Shown one piece after another: positions 53,728-62,677 of a stretch of DNA of 64,000 bases. The notes beneath the pieces were generated by a model that was not told the origin of the DNA, made no database searches, and saw nothing but the letters and a program-made list of their open reading frames with translations. Numbering within the stretch: position 1 is the stretch's first letter; each line of letters starts with the position of its first letter. The position numbers were made by a program, and so were the translations under genes. Source of the DNA: Onishia niordana (lineage in GTDB: Bacteria > Pseudomonadota > Gammaproteobacteria > Pseudomonadales > Halomonadaceae); assembly GCF_004798965.1 (NCBI RefSeq), contig NZ_SDSD01000008.1, positions 62,001-126,000 on the forward strand. The letters run 5' to 3'.

Positions 53728-54732
53728 TCAGCCCGGCCCCCGAGCCGCCGTGTCTCTCGGCGTCTCGCTAAAACGCGCGCGATAGGCGCGGGAAAAGTGC
53801 GCCAGGTGCTGAAAACCGGAGGCCATCGCCGCCTCGGTGACCCGGCAATGACTACCGGCAAGCAGGCGCTGAGCCCGATCCAGGCGCATGCCCAGGTAGC
53901 ACCCCTTAGGTGTCTCGCCAAAGTGGGCCAGGAACAACCGGGTGAGCTGACGCTGGGACTGGCCCGCCATCCTGCAGATCTCGGGAATCGGCAGCGCCTG
54001 GGCAAGGTTGGCCTCCATCGTCGCCAAGCTCCGGACCACGCTACGCGGCAACCCCGCATAGCGCACCTGGCGCTCATCCTCGTCCGAGGCCTCATGACGA
54101 TGGTGTACCAACTGGCGACCCACGGCATCGGCCAGCGCCGGGCCGTAGTCGCGGGCGATGCGATCCAGCATCATGTCGATGCCGGTGGTGCCGCCGGCCC
54201 CAGTCTGGCGCAAGCCATCCGACTCGTAGCGCTCACCGCTGACTCGCAGCTGGGGGAACTCGCGGCGAAAGGCCGGCACGCTCTCCCAGTGCAGTGCCAC
54301 CCGATACCCTTCCAGCACCCCGGCCCGCGCCAGGATGAAGGGGGCCGTATCCAGTCCCCCCAGCCAGCCGCCATGGGCGGCCACTCGACGCAACACAGCG
54401 CGGTCCCGCGCCGTCACTTCCGCCTCCGCCTCGTAGGACGACACCACCATCAGGTGGGCAGCGTCGGGTACCGCCGCCAGCTCGCCGTCGACCTCGATGC
54501 AGACGCCATTACTGGCCACCACGCCTTCGCCATCCGCCGAGCGCAACCGCCACGCAAAGAGGTCGCGACCGAACCGATTGGCGACCCGCAACGGCTCCAG
54601 CATGCAGAACAGGGTCAGCATCGAGAACTTGGGGACCAGCCAGACGTCCAGGGTGTGCTCGGCCTGGTCGGGCGACAGCAGCGGGGGCGAATCCGGGCGC
54701 GGATAAGGCCAAACCTCGTGTGAATCCTGCAT
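53728..54732 (-). CDS. GlxA-type AraC regulator, divergent from the Tmp-like genes
   Basis: A 334-residue regulator with an amidotransferase-like domain (about 28-200: LVPKFSMLTLFCMLEPLRVANR, GGLDTAPFILARAG) and a C-terminal AraC DNA-binding domain (about 225-325: IPEICRMAGQSQRQLTRLF, VTEAAMASGFQHLAHFSRAY). It is transcribed away from the TmpA-like gene across a 178-bp gap, so it is the likely regulator of that pair. Convergent with the GBBH gene, separated by 6 bp. Confidence 0.88.
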   Translation of the reverse strand: MQDSHEVWPYPRPDSPPLLSPDQAEHTLDVWLVPKFSMLTLFCMLEPLRVANRFGRDLFAWRLRSADGEGVVASNGVCIEVDGELAAVPDAAHLMVVSSYEAEAEVTARDRAVLRRVAAHGGWLGGLDTAPFILARAGVLEGYRVALHWESVPAFRREFPQLRVSGERYESDGLRQTGAGGTTGIDMMLDRIARDYGPALADAVGRQLVHHRHEASDEDERQVRYAGLPRSVVRSLATMEANLAQALPIPEICRMAGQSQRQLTRLFLAHFGETPKGCYLGMRLDRAQRLLAGSHCRVTEAAMASGFQHLAHFSRAYRARFSETPRDTAARGPG

Positions 54733-54910
54733 GGTGGCTTAAAAGATCAACTTTATGGCGAATTTATTCAAATCTTAGTGCCAAGCTGCCAGTAGGGTAA
54801 AGCGAGTCATGGTCATCGGCGCCGCTGACCCTGACCGAACGCCACCCAAGGACAACGCCCCTGGAGCCTGTCGGACACAGGCTCTCTGCTTCATCCGGAG
54901 ATTCATCGCC

Positions 54911-56047
54911 ATGACCACAAGCGCCAAGGCAAGGCTGTCCCCCGACGGCCAGCGCCTGCTCCTCGACATCGATACCCAGTCCCGCGAGTTCGCGGCCCTG
55001 TGGCTGAGGGAGCGGGCCCCCGACGCCGAGACGCTGGACCCGCTCACCGGTCAGCGCCTGATCGAGGCCGCCGAGCTGCCTCTCGACCTGACCCTGGAAC
55101 AGGTCGAGCTCGTCGATGACGCCCTGGCGCTGCGCTTCAGCGATGGCCATCGCGCCCACTTTCCGCTGGACGCCCTGCGCGCCGACGCCACCGACAGCAA
55201 CCGGGTGGCCCCGGGCCGCCAGTTGTGGGATGCCAGCCTGTCCGAGCCACCCCGCGCCGACTGCACCGCGGCCATCGAGGACGATGCTGCCCTGCTCGAG
55301 ATGCTTGAGCAGTTACACCGCTACGGCTTCGTGCTGGTCGACGGCGTGCCCACCGAGGAGGATGGCATGCAGGCGCTGATGGCCCGTGTCGGGCCTTTAC
55401 GCCGCACCAATTGGGGCGGCATCGCCGACGTCAAATCGGTGGCCAATGCCTATGACCTGACCATGACCCAACGCGGCCTGGAGCCACATACCGACAACCC
55501 CTATCGCGACCCCATTCCTGGCTATATCTGGCTGCATTGCCTGACCAATGCCGCCGATGGCGGTGACAGCACCCTGGCCGACGGCTACCGGGCGGCTCAA
55601 CTGCTTCGCGAACGCGACCCGACCGCCTTCGACTGCCTGACCCAGGTCTACCCGGGCTTTCGCTACCGCGACGAGACCACCTGGCTGGAAAGCGAGGGGC
55701 CGCTGATCGAGCTCGATAGTCAGGGACGCATCTTCCGCGTGCGCTACAGCAACCGCACCGAGCGCGTCAGAGCCCTGCCCGCCGCGCAACTGGCCCGCTA
55801 CTACGCCGCCCGCCGCGCCTTCTTCGAGTTGATCACCTCTGACGAGCTGACACTGCACCTCAAACTCGACCCGGGCCAGATGCTGATCATGGACAACTAC
55901 CGCCTACTGCATGGCCGCTGCGCCTTTGCGCTGGCCGGCGGCGTACGCCATCTACGTCAGGGCTACGTGGACCGGGACAGCACCGCCAGCCGCCGCCTGG
56001 TGCTTCGCCAACAACTGGCGGACACCACCAACGAGGAAATCGCATGA
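54911..56047 (+). CDS. TmpA-like 2-trimethylaminoethylphosphonate dioxygenase
   Basis: A 378-residue Fe(II)/2-oxoglutarate oxygenase with a GBBH-like N-terminal domain (about 10-95) and a TauD-type core. Ligands are seen in EPHTDNPYRDP (His and Asp) and NYRLLHGRCAF (distal His). The HTDNPYRDPIPG pattern, and an HD-domain oxygenase gene overlapping it by 4 bp, point to TmpA, which hydroxylates 2-trimethylaminoethylphosphonate at C1. A second gamma-butyrobetaine hydroxylase or another trimethylammonium oxygenase is the alternative. The start at 54911 follows GGAG. Confidence 0.77.
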   Translation: MTTSAKARLSPDGQRLLLDIDTQSREFAALWLRERAPDAETLDPLTGQRLIEAAELPLDLTLEQVELVDDALALRFSDGHRAHFPLDALRADATDSNRVAPGRQLWDASLSEPPRADCTAAIEDDAALLEMLEQLHRYGFVLVDGVPTEEDGMQALMARVGPLRRTNWGGIADVKSVANAYDLTMTQRGLEPHTDNPYRDPIPGYIWLHCLTNAADGGDSTLADGYRAAQLLRERDPTAFDCLTQVYPGFRYRDETTWLESEGPLIELDSQGRIFRVRYSNRTERVRALPAAQLARYYAARRAFFELITSDELTLHLKLDPGQMLIMDNYRLLHGRCAFALAGGVRHLRQGYVDRDSTASRRLVLRQQLADTTNEEIA

Positions 56048-56622
56048 TAAAGGCCAACTTCCGTCATTTCGGCGAGGCAAGCCGCGACGACTGGGCGCTG
56101 ATCGACGCGCGCTTCCGCGATTACGTCGCCGATGCCCCGCGTCGGGTGCTCGAGCATCTGGATCGCCTGGCCGGCGACACCCACGGCTATCCAGTGGATC
56201 GCTTCGAACACTGCCTGCAGACCGCCACCCGCGCCCTGCGCGACGGCGCCGACGAGGAGATGGTGGTCTGTGCCCTGCTTCACGACATCGGTGACGACCT
56301 GGCCCCGGCCCACCATGCAGAAATTGCCGCGGGTATCCTCGAGCCCTTCATCGATCCGCTCAACGCCTGGATGATCCGCCACCACGAGCTCTTCCAGGGC
56401 TATCACTACCGCCATTACTTCGGCCTTGATCCCCACGCCCGGGAGCGGTTCGCGGACCATCCGGCCTACGCGCGTACGGTGCGCTTCTGCGATGAGTGGG
56501 ACCAGGCCAGCTTCGACCCGGACTACGACACCCTGCCGCTCGCACACTTCGTGCCGATGGTGGAGCGCGTGCTGGGACGGCCCCCCTTCGGTGGCCTGCC
56601 GCCGATCCTGGAGAAGGCATAG
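56044..56622 (+). CDS. TmpB/PhnZ-like HD-domain phosphonate oxygenase
   Basis: A 192-residue HD-domain protein. The metal residues are visible in DRFEHCLQTA, ALLHDIGDDL, HHELFQGYHYRHYFG and FCDEWDQ, the pattern of mixed-valent diiron oxygenases such as PhnZ and TmpB that cleave the C-P bond of a 1-hydroxyphosphonate. YPVDRFEH has the Tyr/Glu region used for gating in PhnZ. Coupled by ATGA to the TmpA-like gene, it would give glycine betaine and phosphate. An HD phosphohydrolase of other function cannot be excluded. Confidence 0.8.
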   Translation: MIKANFRHFGEASRDDWALIDARFRDYVADAPRRVLEHLDRLAGDTHGYPVDRFEHCLQTATRALRDGADEEMVVCALLHDIGDDLAPAHHAEIAAGILEPFIDPLNAWMIRHHELFQGYHYRHYFGLDPHARERFADHPAYARTVRFCDEWDQASFDPDYDTLPLAHFVPMVERVLGRPPFGGLPPILEKA

Positions 56623-56802
56623 ATAAAGCGCCATGAAGAAACGGCTGTAACTGGCGACCGCAGACAAGCAACCGCTTGCTGGCCGACGCCATAGCCTTTG
56701 CTCAACGATATCAATGGCACGGCCTGAACGAAGACGCCATGACATCACCACTTTTTTGGCTGGTCCCGCTGACTAGCCCCCGTGACAAGGAGACATCTGC
56801 GA

Positions 56803-57744
56803 ATGAAGACGCTGTACAAGACCCTGACCCTGTTGACCGGTCTGGCCCTGGCAAGCCCGCTGCTGGCGGCTGAGACTGATCAGGACGACACCCTCCGCCT
56901 CGTGGTGCCGCCCTGGCCGGGCGTGACCGTCAAAAGCGAGATTCTCGCGCAGCTCATCGAGCCGCTGGGATATACCACCGACGCCCAGGAACTCAGCTCG
57001 ACCGTGGGCTACAACACCCTGCAGACCGGCGACAGCGATGCCTTCCTAGCAGGCTGGCTGCCCGCCCAGCAGGAAAGCTACGATGTCGCCATGCAGGCCG
57101 GCGCCATCCTCGATCTTGGCAATAACGTCAACGGTGCCCGCATGGGCTTCGCCGTGCCGGGCTATGTCTACGAGGCGGGCATCACCAGCGCCAAGCAACT
57201 GGCCGACCCCGAGGTGGCAGAGCGCTTCGGCAACCGCATCTTCAGCATCGAGAGTGGCTCCACGATCACCGATATGCTCGATGGCGCCATCAGCGCCAAT
57301 ACCTACGGTCTTGGCGACTGGGATATCGCCGCTTCCTCGACGCCGGGCATGCTGTCCATGGTCAAAGGCGCCGTGGCAGAAGAGAAATGGGTGCTGTACT
57401 ACGGCTGGACGCCACACTGGATGGTGCCGGAATACGACACCCGCATCCTCGACGATCCGCAAAGCGTCTTCGGCCCCGACAACGGCCGCAGCGACGTCAA
57501 GACCATCGTCGCCAAGGCCTATGCCGAGGCCAACCCCAACCTCACCCAGCTACTCGACCAGTTCGTGTTCTCGGCCGATGAGCAAAGCGAGTTCATCAGC
57601 GCCTTCAGTCTGCAGGAACGCGAGCTCGACGCCGTGGCCCATGACTGGCTGTCCACTCATCCCGAGCGCGTGGCCGCCTTCCTCGAGGGCGTCGAGACCC
57701 GTGACGGCAACGATGCCCTGACGGCGGTGGAGGCCAGTCTATGA
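56803..57744 (+). CDS. Orphan ProX/CaiX-like quaternary-amine binding protein
   Basis: A 313-residue periplasmic binding protein with signal peptide (ASPLLAAE). PPWPGVTVK, DAFLAGWLPAQ, GNNVNGARMGFAVPGY and YGWTPHWM match the ProX-like protein at 29188 across the whole length. The start at 56803 follows AAGGAG by 10 bases. No cognate permease is adjacent; it overlaps an aminotransferase gene by 4 bp. Ligand could be carnitine, betaine or trimethylaminoethylphosphonate (inference from neighbours). Confidence 0.87.
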   Translation: MKTLYKTLTLLTGLALASPLLAAETDQDDTLRLVVPPWPGVTVKSEILAQLIEPLGYTTDAQELSSTVGYNTLQTGDSDAFLAGWLPAQQESYDVAMQAGAILDLGNNVNGARMGFAVPGYVYEAGITSAKQLADPEVAERFGNRIFSIESGSTITDMLDGAISANTYGLGDWDIAASSTPGMLSMVKGAVAEEKWVLYYGWTPHWMVPEYDTRILDDPQSVFGPDNGRSDVKTIVAKAYAEANPNLTQLLDQFVFSADEQSEFISAFSLQERELDAVAHDWLSTHPERVAAFLEGVETRDGNDALTAVEASL

Positions 57745-58949
57745 CGACCATGCGCTTCTCCCGCCTGACCGAGCGTATCGCCGGCGAGGGCGCCGCCGCC
57801 TGGGATATCCACAACCGGGCCCTGGCGCGCAAGGCCGCCGGCGAAGACATCACGGTGCTGTCGGTGGGCGACCCGGACTTCGCCACCCCGGCACCGATCG
57901 TCGAGAGCGCGGTGGCTAGCCTGCGCGGTGGCGCCACGCATTATCCCGACGTTCAGGGCAAGCAGGGCCTGCGCGAGGCCATCGCCGCGCGGTATCGCGC
58001 CCACGGGGTGAATGCCACACCGGACCAGCTGATCGTCATGGCGGGCGCCCAGTGCGGCCTCTACGCCGCCGCCCAGTGCCTGCTCGATCCCGACGACGAG
58101 GTGATCGTCCCCGAGCCAAGCTACGTCACCTATGAAGCCGTGCTGCGCTCCACCGGCGCTCGCATGGTGCGCATCCCGCTGCACGGCGACGACGACTTTC
58201 GCCTGGGCGTCGCCGACATCGAGGCCGCGATCACCCCGCGCACCCGGGCGATCATGCTCAACAGCCCCCACAACCCCACCGGTCAGCTGATCGACGCCAA
58301 ATCCTGGGCCGCCATTGCCGCGCTGTGCCACCGCCATGATCTGTGGCTGATCTCCGATGAGGTCTACGCCGAGCTGGTCTTCGAAGGCGAGCACATCTGC
58401 GCCGCGAGCCTGCCCGTCATGGCCGACCGCACCGTGGTCATCGACAGCCTTTCCAAGTCCCATGCCATGACCGGCTGGCGGCTGGGCTGGGTGCTCGGCC
58501 CGCAGGCGCTGATCGAGCATATGGCCAACCTGGCGCTTTGCATGCTCTATGGCTGCCCGGAGTTCATCCAGGACGCCGCTCGCGATGCCCTCAGTCAGGA
58601 CCTGCCCGAGCGCGCGGTGATGCACGAGACCTACCGGGCGCGCCGCGACGCCGTCTGTACCGCACTCGCCGCCTGCGCGGCCATCAAGGTCATCAAACCG
58701 GCCGCGGGCATGTTCCTGATGATCGACGTGCGCGCCACCGGGCTTTCTTCCCAGGCCTTCGCCGACCGCCTGCTTGATGAGCAGGGCGTGTCGGTGCTGT
58801 CCGGGGAGGCCTTCGGCCCCTCCGCTGCCGGCTTCGTGCGCCTGAGCCTGACTGTGGACGAAGATCGTCTGCGCATGGCCAGCAAGCGGCTGGCGCGCTG
58901 CGCCGAAGCGGCACACGAAGATGCTGCTGCCCTTTCCCCTGCAGAGTGA
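57741..58949 (+). CDS. Class I/II pyridoxal-phosphate aminotransferase
   Basis: A 402-residue fold-type I aminotransferase. The PLP lysine is in SLSKSHAMTGWRLGW, with NSPHNPTG and ISDEVYAELVFEG around the cofactor and substrate site and VRLSLTVDEDRLRMA near the end. Among relatives I recall, arginine-pyruvate transaminase AruH is closest in length and motifs, and a polar amino-acid ABC transporter follows directly. Other ketoacid or aromatic specificities are possible. It overlaps the binding-protein gene (ATGA). Confidence 0.82.
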   Translation: MTTMRFSRLTERIAGEGAAAWDIHNRALARKAAGEDITVLSVGDPDFATPAPIVESAVASLRGGATHYPDVQGKQGLREAIAARYRAHGVNATPDQLIVMAGAQCGLYAAAQCLLDPDDEVIVPEPSYVTYEAVLRSTGARMVRIPLHGDDDFRLGVADIEAAITPRTRAIMLNSPHNPTGQLIDAKSWAAIAALCHRHDLWLISDEVYAELVFEGEHICAASLPVMADRTVVIDSLSKSHAMTGWRLGWVLGPQALIEHMANLALCMLYGCPEFIQDAARDALSQDLPERAVMHETYRARRDAVCTALAACAAIKVIKPAAGMFLMIDVRATGLSSQAFADRLLDEQGVSVLSGEAFGPSAAGFVRLSLTVDEDRLRMASKRLARCAEAAHEDAAALSPAE

Positions 58950-58956
58950 ATCGCCT

Positions 58957-59757
58957 ATGACATCATCGCTACACGTCACTCCGTCAGCCTCTGACACCCT
59001 CGCCGTAGAGGCCCGCCACCTCGTCAAGCGCTATGGCGATCTCGAGGTGCTGCGCGACGTCTCCCTCGAGGTCCCCGAGGGCAGCGTCACCTCGATCATT
59101 GGCGCCAGCGGCTCGGGCAAGAGCACCCTGCTGCGCTGCCTCAACCTGCTGGAGCGCCCTAACCTCGGCGAACTGGCGATTGCCGATGAAGCCATTCGCT
59201 TCGACCGCAACCCCCAGGGCGACGTCGTCGGCCTCGACAGGCGCCAGCTGCAGCGCCTGCGCGCCAAGGTCAGCATGGTCTTCCAGCAGTTCAATCTCTG
59301 GCCCCACTTCACGGTGCTTGGCAACGTCACCGAGGCCCCGATGCGGGTGAAGGGCCTTTCCCGGCGCCGCGCCAACGCCCTCGCCGAACACTACCTGGAG
59401 CGGGTCGGCATGGCCGACAAGCGCGACAGCTATCCGGCCTATCTTTCCGGCGGCCAGCAGCAGCGGGTGGCGATCGCCCGCGCGCTGGCCATGGAGCCCC
59501 GGCTTCTGCTGTTCGATGAGCCGACCTCGGCGCTGGACCCGGAACGGGTCAGCGAGGTCCTCAGCGTCATCCGCGGCCTGGCCGACGAAGGACGCACCAT
59601 GGTGCTGGTGACGCATGAGATGGCCTTCGCCCGCGATGTCTCCGACCAGGTGATCTTCCTCGATCGCGGCGTCGTCGGCGTGGCCGGCACCCCACACGAC
59701 GTCTTCGAGGACAGTGACCACGAACGTTGCCGTCACTTCGTGGCACCGGCCGTCTGA
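58957..59757 (+). CDS. Polar amino-acid ABC transporter ATPase (HisP/GlnQ-like)
   Basis: A 266-residue ATPase of the PAAT family. Walker A GASGSGKST, Q-loop VFQQFNLWPH, signature [15 protein letters not shown], Walker B LLLFDEPTSALDP and H-loop VTHE are complete. The N-terminal 14 residues are an extra leader. The start at 58957 is 7 bp after the aminotransferase stop; an in-frame ATG at 58921 lies inside that gene and is less likely. It belongs with the three transporter genes that follow. Confidence 0.93.
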   Translation: MTSSLHVTPSASDTLAVEARHLVKRYGDLEVLRDVSLEVPEGSVTSIIGASGSGKSTLLRCLNLLERPNLGELAIADEAIRFDRNPQGDVVGLDRRQLQRLRAKVSMVFQQFNLWPHFTVLGNVTEAPMRVKGLSRRRANALAEHYLERVGMADKRDSYPAYLSGGQQQRVAIARALAMEPRLLLFDEPTSALDPERVSEVLSVIRGLADEGRTMVLVTHEMAFARDVSDQVIFLDRGVVGVAGTPHDVFEDSDHERCRHFVAPAV

Positions 59758-59827
59758 TGACGCCGGCCCCCTAAGCACGACCCAAGCGTGACAACACAAG
59801 AGCTAGATAACAGCCAAGGAGAGCACG

Positions 59828-60595
59828 ATGAAATACCCCCTGATGATGACCGCCGCCGCCCTGACGATGGGCCTGAGCCTGACGACCCAGGCCGCGGAGC
59901 CGCTAAAGATCGGCATTTCTGCCGAGCCCTACCCGCCCTTCACCTATACCTCCTCCGAGGGCGAGTGGACCGGCTTCGAGGTCGAGCTGGGCATGGCCAT
60001 CTGTGAGGCCATGGACGTCACATGTGAGGTCACCCCCACCGGCTGGAGCGGCATCATTCCGTCGCTGAAGGCCGGTCGCATCGACATGATCATGAACTCG
60101 ATGTCGATCACCGAGGCTCGCCAGCGAGTCATCGACTTCAGCGCGCCCTACTACTTCACCCCGGGCGCTTTCGTGGCCGCTGACGATCTCGCTCTCGAGG
60201 TACCGCAGGGCCTGAACGGCCTGGTGCTGGGCGTGCAGTCCGCCACCACCAACGCCACCTATGCCCGTCGTGCCCTGCGCGACAGCGTGGGCGACATTCG
60301 CCTCTACGATCAGGCCGAACAGGTCAACCGTGACCTGCTGGCCGGCCGCCTGGACGTGATCCTGGCCGACGAGATCGCCATGACCGAGTTCCTGGAGCGC
60401 GACGAGGCCGAAGGCTACGCGATCAAGGCCACCGCCCCGCGCCACGAGGCCTACGGCGAAGGCGTGGGCATCGGCATCCGCAAGGGCGACGACGCCCTGA
60501 AGACGAAGATCGATGCGGCCATCGGCCAGGTCCGTGAAGACGGCACCTGCAGCACTCTGTCCGAGGAATACTTCGGCACCGACATCTGCACCTGA
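59828..60595 (+). CDS. Polar amino-acid ABC transporter binding protein
   Basis: A 255-residue periplasmic SBP_bac_3 protein with signal peptide (LSLTTQAAE). LKIGISAEPYPPFTY, WSGIIPSLKAGRIDMI, MSITEARQRVIDFSAPYYF, and a late GVGIGIRKGD segment are characteristic. Basic or opine-type amino acids are likely ligands from the HisJ/ArgT resemblance and the adjacent aminotransferase, but this is inference. AAGGAG precedes the ATG. Confidence 0.92.
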   Translation: MKYPLMMTAAALTMGLSLTTQAAEPLKIGISAEPYPPFTYTSSEGEWTGFEVELGMAICEAMDVTCEVTPTGWSGIIPSLKAGRIDMIMNSMSITEARQRVIDFSAPYYFTPGAFVAADDLALEVPQGLNGLVLGVQSATTNATYARRALRDSVGDIRLYDQAEQVNRDLLAGRLDVILADEIAMTEFLERDEAEGYAIKATAPRHEAYGEGVGIGIRKGDDALKTKIDAAIGQVREDGTCSTLSEEYFGTDICT

Positions 60596-60679
60596 TCCCG
60601 GTCCTCGACGACGTTCGCCCGGCAGGTGGCCATTGCCGCCTGCCGGCCTCGCCCTGTCTCATCAAGGACGCGATACACC

Positions 60680-61393
60680 ATGAACACGGTTTCCCAAGAG
60701 GGGCTGCTCGACTGGGCCGGCCCCATTCTCCAGGGTGCCCTGACGACCCTCGAGATCGCCGTACTGGCCTATGCCATCGGCTTGATGCTGGGGCTGGTTG
60801 GCGCCAGCGCGCGCTTGAGTCCCTGGGCCCCACTGCGAGGCCTGGCCACCGCCTACTCGACGGCGGTGCGCGCCGTCCCTGAGCTGCTGCTGATCATCCT
60901 GCTCTACTACGCCGGCTCCCAGGCGCTCACCGCCCTGACCAACGCCATGGGACTACCCGGCCAGATCGCCATAAACGGCTTCGTCACCGCCGTGGGCGTG
61001 CTGGCCTTCGTCCAGGGCGCCTACATGACCGAGGTGCTGCGCGGCGCCATCCTGGCCATCCCCAAGGGCCAGCTCGAGGCCGCCGACGCCTTCGGCTTCT
61101 CCACCTGGGCGCGCTTTCACCGCATCGTGATTCCCGCCATGCTGCCCAACGCCCTGCCCGGCATGTCCAACCTGTGGCTGATCCTGATCAAGGACACCGC
61201 CCTGATCAGCGTCATCGGCTTCAGTGAGCTGTTCTTCACCATTCAGCAGGCCGCCGCCAGCACCCGCGCCCATTTCCTGTTCTACGCCGCCGCCGGCGTC
61301 ATCTACCTGCTGATGACCCTGACCTCCACCGCGCTCTTCGCGCGCCTGGAGCGCTACGTACGCCGTGGCCAGCCCATATCCGAGGAGGCCTGA
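60680..61393 (+). CDS. Polar amino-acid ABC transporter permease (HisQ-like)
   Basis: A 237-residue His/Glu/Gln/Arg/opine-family permease with about five membrane segments. The EAA-type coupling loop is seen in GQLEAADAFGFSTWARFHR, and AVRAVPELLLIILLYY is the typical first-loop motif. The start at 60680 follows AAGGA. It ends 1 bp before the second permease gene. Confidence 0.92.
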   Translation: MNTVSQEGLLDWAGPILQGALTTLEIAVLAYAIGLMLGLVGASARLSPWAPLRGLATAYSTAVRAVPELLLIILLYYAGSQALTALTNAMGLPGQIAINGFVTAVGVLAFVQGAYMTEVLRGAILAIPKGQLEAADAFGFSTWARFHRIVIPAMLPNALPGMSNLWLILIKDTALISVIGFSELFFTIQQAAASTRAHFLFYAAAGVIYLLMTLTSTALFARLERYVRRGQPISEEA

Positions 61394-61394
61394 G

Positions 61395-62165
61395 ATGGAC
61401 TTTTCCTGGCTCGCCGATCCCTTCTATCAGGCGTACCTGCTCGAAGGCTTCGTCAACACCCTGTGGCTGGTCGCGGTCTCGGCGGTGGGCGGCCTGATCC
61501 TGGCCGTGGCCGTCGCCCTGGCACGGCTCAAGGGGCCGCGTCCGCTGGCCTGGCTGGCCCATGGCTTTACGACCGTGATACGCGGCACGCCGCTGCTGGT
61601 GCAGCTGTTCTTCTTCTACTACGGCGTCGGCCGCCTGCTGGAAGGCATCCCCGGGGTGCAGGACAGCCTCATCTGGCCGATCCTGCGTGATCCCTTCTTC
61701 TACGGCGCCCTGACCTTCATCCTGAGCGTTGGCGCCTACTCCGGCGAAGTGCTGCGCGGCGCCCTGCTCAGCGTGCCGCCCGGCGAGCGCGAGGCCGGCC
61801 GAGCCTTCGGCATGTCGCCCTTCCAGGTCTTCTTCCGGCTTTGGCTGCCCCGCGCCATCCAGCTATGCCTGCCGACACTGACCGGCGAGATGATCCTGCT
61901 GCTTAAATCCGTGCCGCTGGTCTCGACCATCGCGCTGATGGACCTGCTGCAGGCCGCCAATATCATTCGCGACGAGACCTTCCTGGTGTACGAGCCGCTG
62001 ATGCTGATCGCCGGTATCTACCTCGCGATGACGATGGTGCTGACCGTCGTGCTGCGCCAGGTAGAGCGCCACTTCCCCGGCACGCAGCCGACGCGCCACC
62101 GCTGGCTGCCGATTCGCGGCCAAGCGCGCACCCCCAAGGTGCCGGATACACCGCATCACCGGTAA
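61395..62165 (+). CDS. Polar amino-acid ABC transporter permease (HisM-like)
   Basis: A 256-residue permease of the same family. FTTVIRGTPLLVQLFFFYYG and the coupling loop REAGRAFGMSPFQVFFRLWL are present, with five membrane segments. A basic, Pro-rich tail of about 25 residues (GTQPTRHRWLPIRG) extends past the usual end. GAGGAGG sits just before the ATG. It closes the transporter operon. Confidence 0.92.
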   Translation: MDFSWLADPFYQAYLLEGFVNTLWLVAVSAVGGLILAVAVALARLKGPRPLAWLAHGFTTVIRGTPLLVQLFFFYYGVGRLLEGIPGVQDSLIWPILRDPFFYGALTFILSVGAYSGEVLRGALLSVPPGEREAGRAFGMSPFQVFFRLWLPRAIQLCLPTLTGEMILLLKSVPLVSTIALMDLLQAANIIRDETFLVYEPLMLIAGIYLAMTMVLTVVLRQVERHFPGTQPTRHRWLPIRGQARTPKVPDTPHHR

Positions 62166-62180
62166 TCGCCAGCTACTCCA

Positions 62181-62203
62181 CCGCCCGGCACAGCGCCGGG
62201 CGG
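62181..62203 (+). terminator. GC-rich hairpin after the permease operon
   Basis: Perfect 9-bp stem CCGCCCGGC / GCCGGGCGG with loop acagc lies 16 bp after the stop. No T-tract follows, so its role as terminator is uncertain. The rest of the 512-bp gap to 62677 holds no gene I can support; it turns AT-rich from about 62540 and contains an inverted repeat TCTAAT/ATTAGA at 62552-62575. Confidence 0.5.
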
Positions 62204-62677
62204 CGAGGGGCCCCTATCCCGAAGCGGTGATCGGCCAGGTCGCCGCCGACAACGCCTGAAACCAGCCAGCACCAGGCGTTACTCCCTGCCCCCGCCGCAC
62301 TAGCCTTATAGCGGGTTCAGCACACCACTTCCTCGTAAGGCAATACTACCGTTAGCCGGCGAGGTTGTGTTGCGTCTGGGAATTCGCCAGTATCTTCTTA
62401 TCAGTTAATCAAGCACGTACCGATAGACCAGACGACGGCGCTGAGTGCCTGCCACGTTTTTCCGCCACAGTCCTGGGGCGATATAAGCAGGATGATCCAG
62501 CAACATGCGCAAGCACGCGAACTCTGCACAGCTTGCAGCGCTAGAAAAATATCTAATTTATATCAATCGATTAGAAAAACTCCGGATGTGCTAGATAACA
62601 TCCCTGAACACGCAGGCGCGTTCAAGTGACTAACTTAGCGTGAAATCTAATGTCTGTTCTTTGTAAGTGAGGTTTGT

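Noticed and set aside
57657..59027. Long open frame antisense to the aminotransferase
   Set aside because: No recognisable domain, and the sense gene is clearly coding with PLP motifs.
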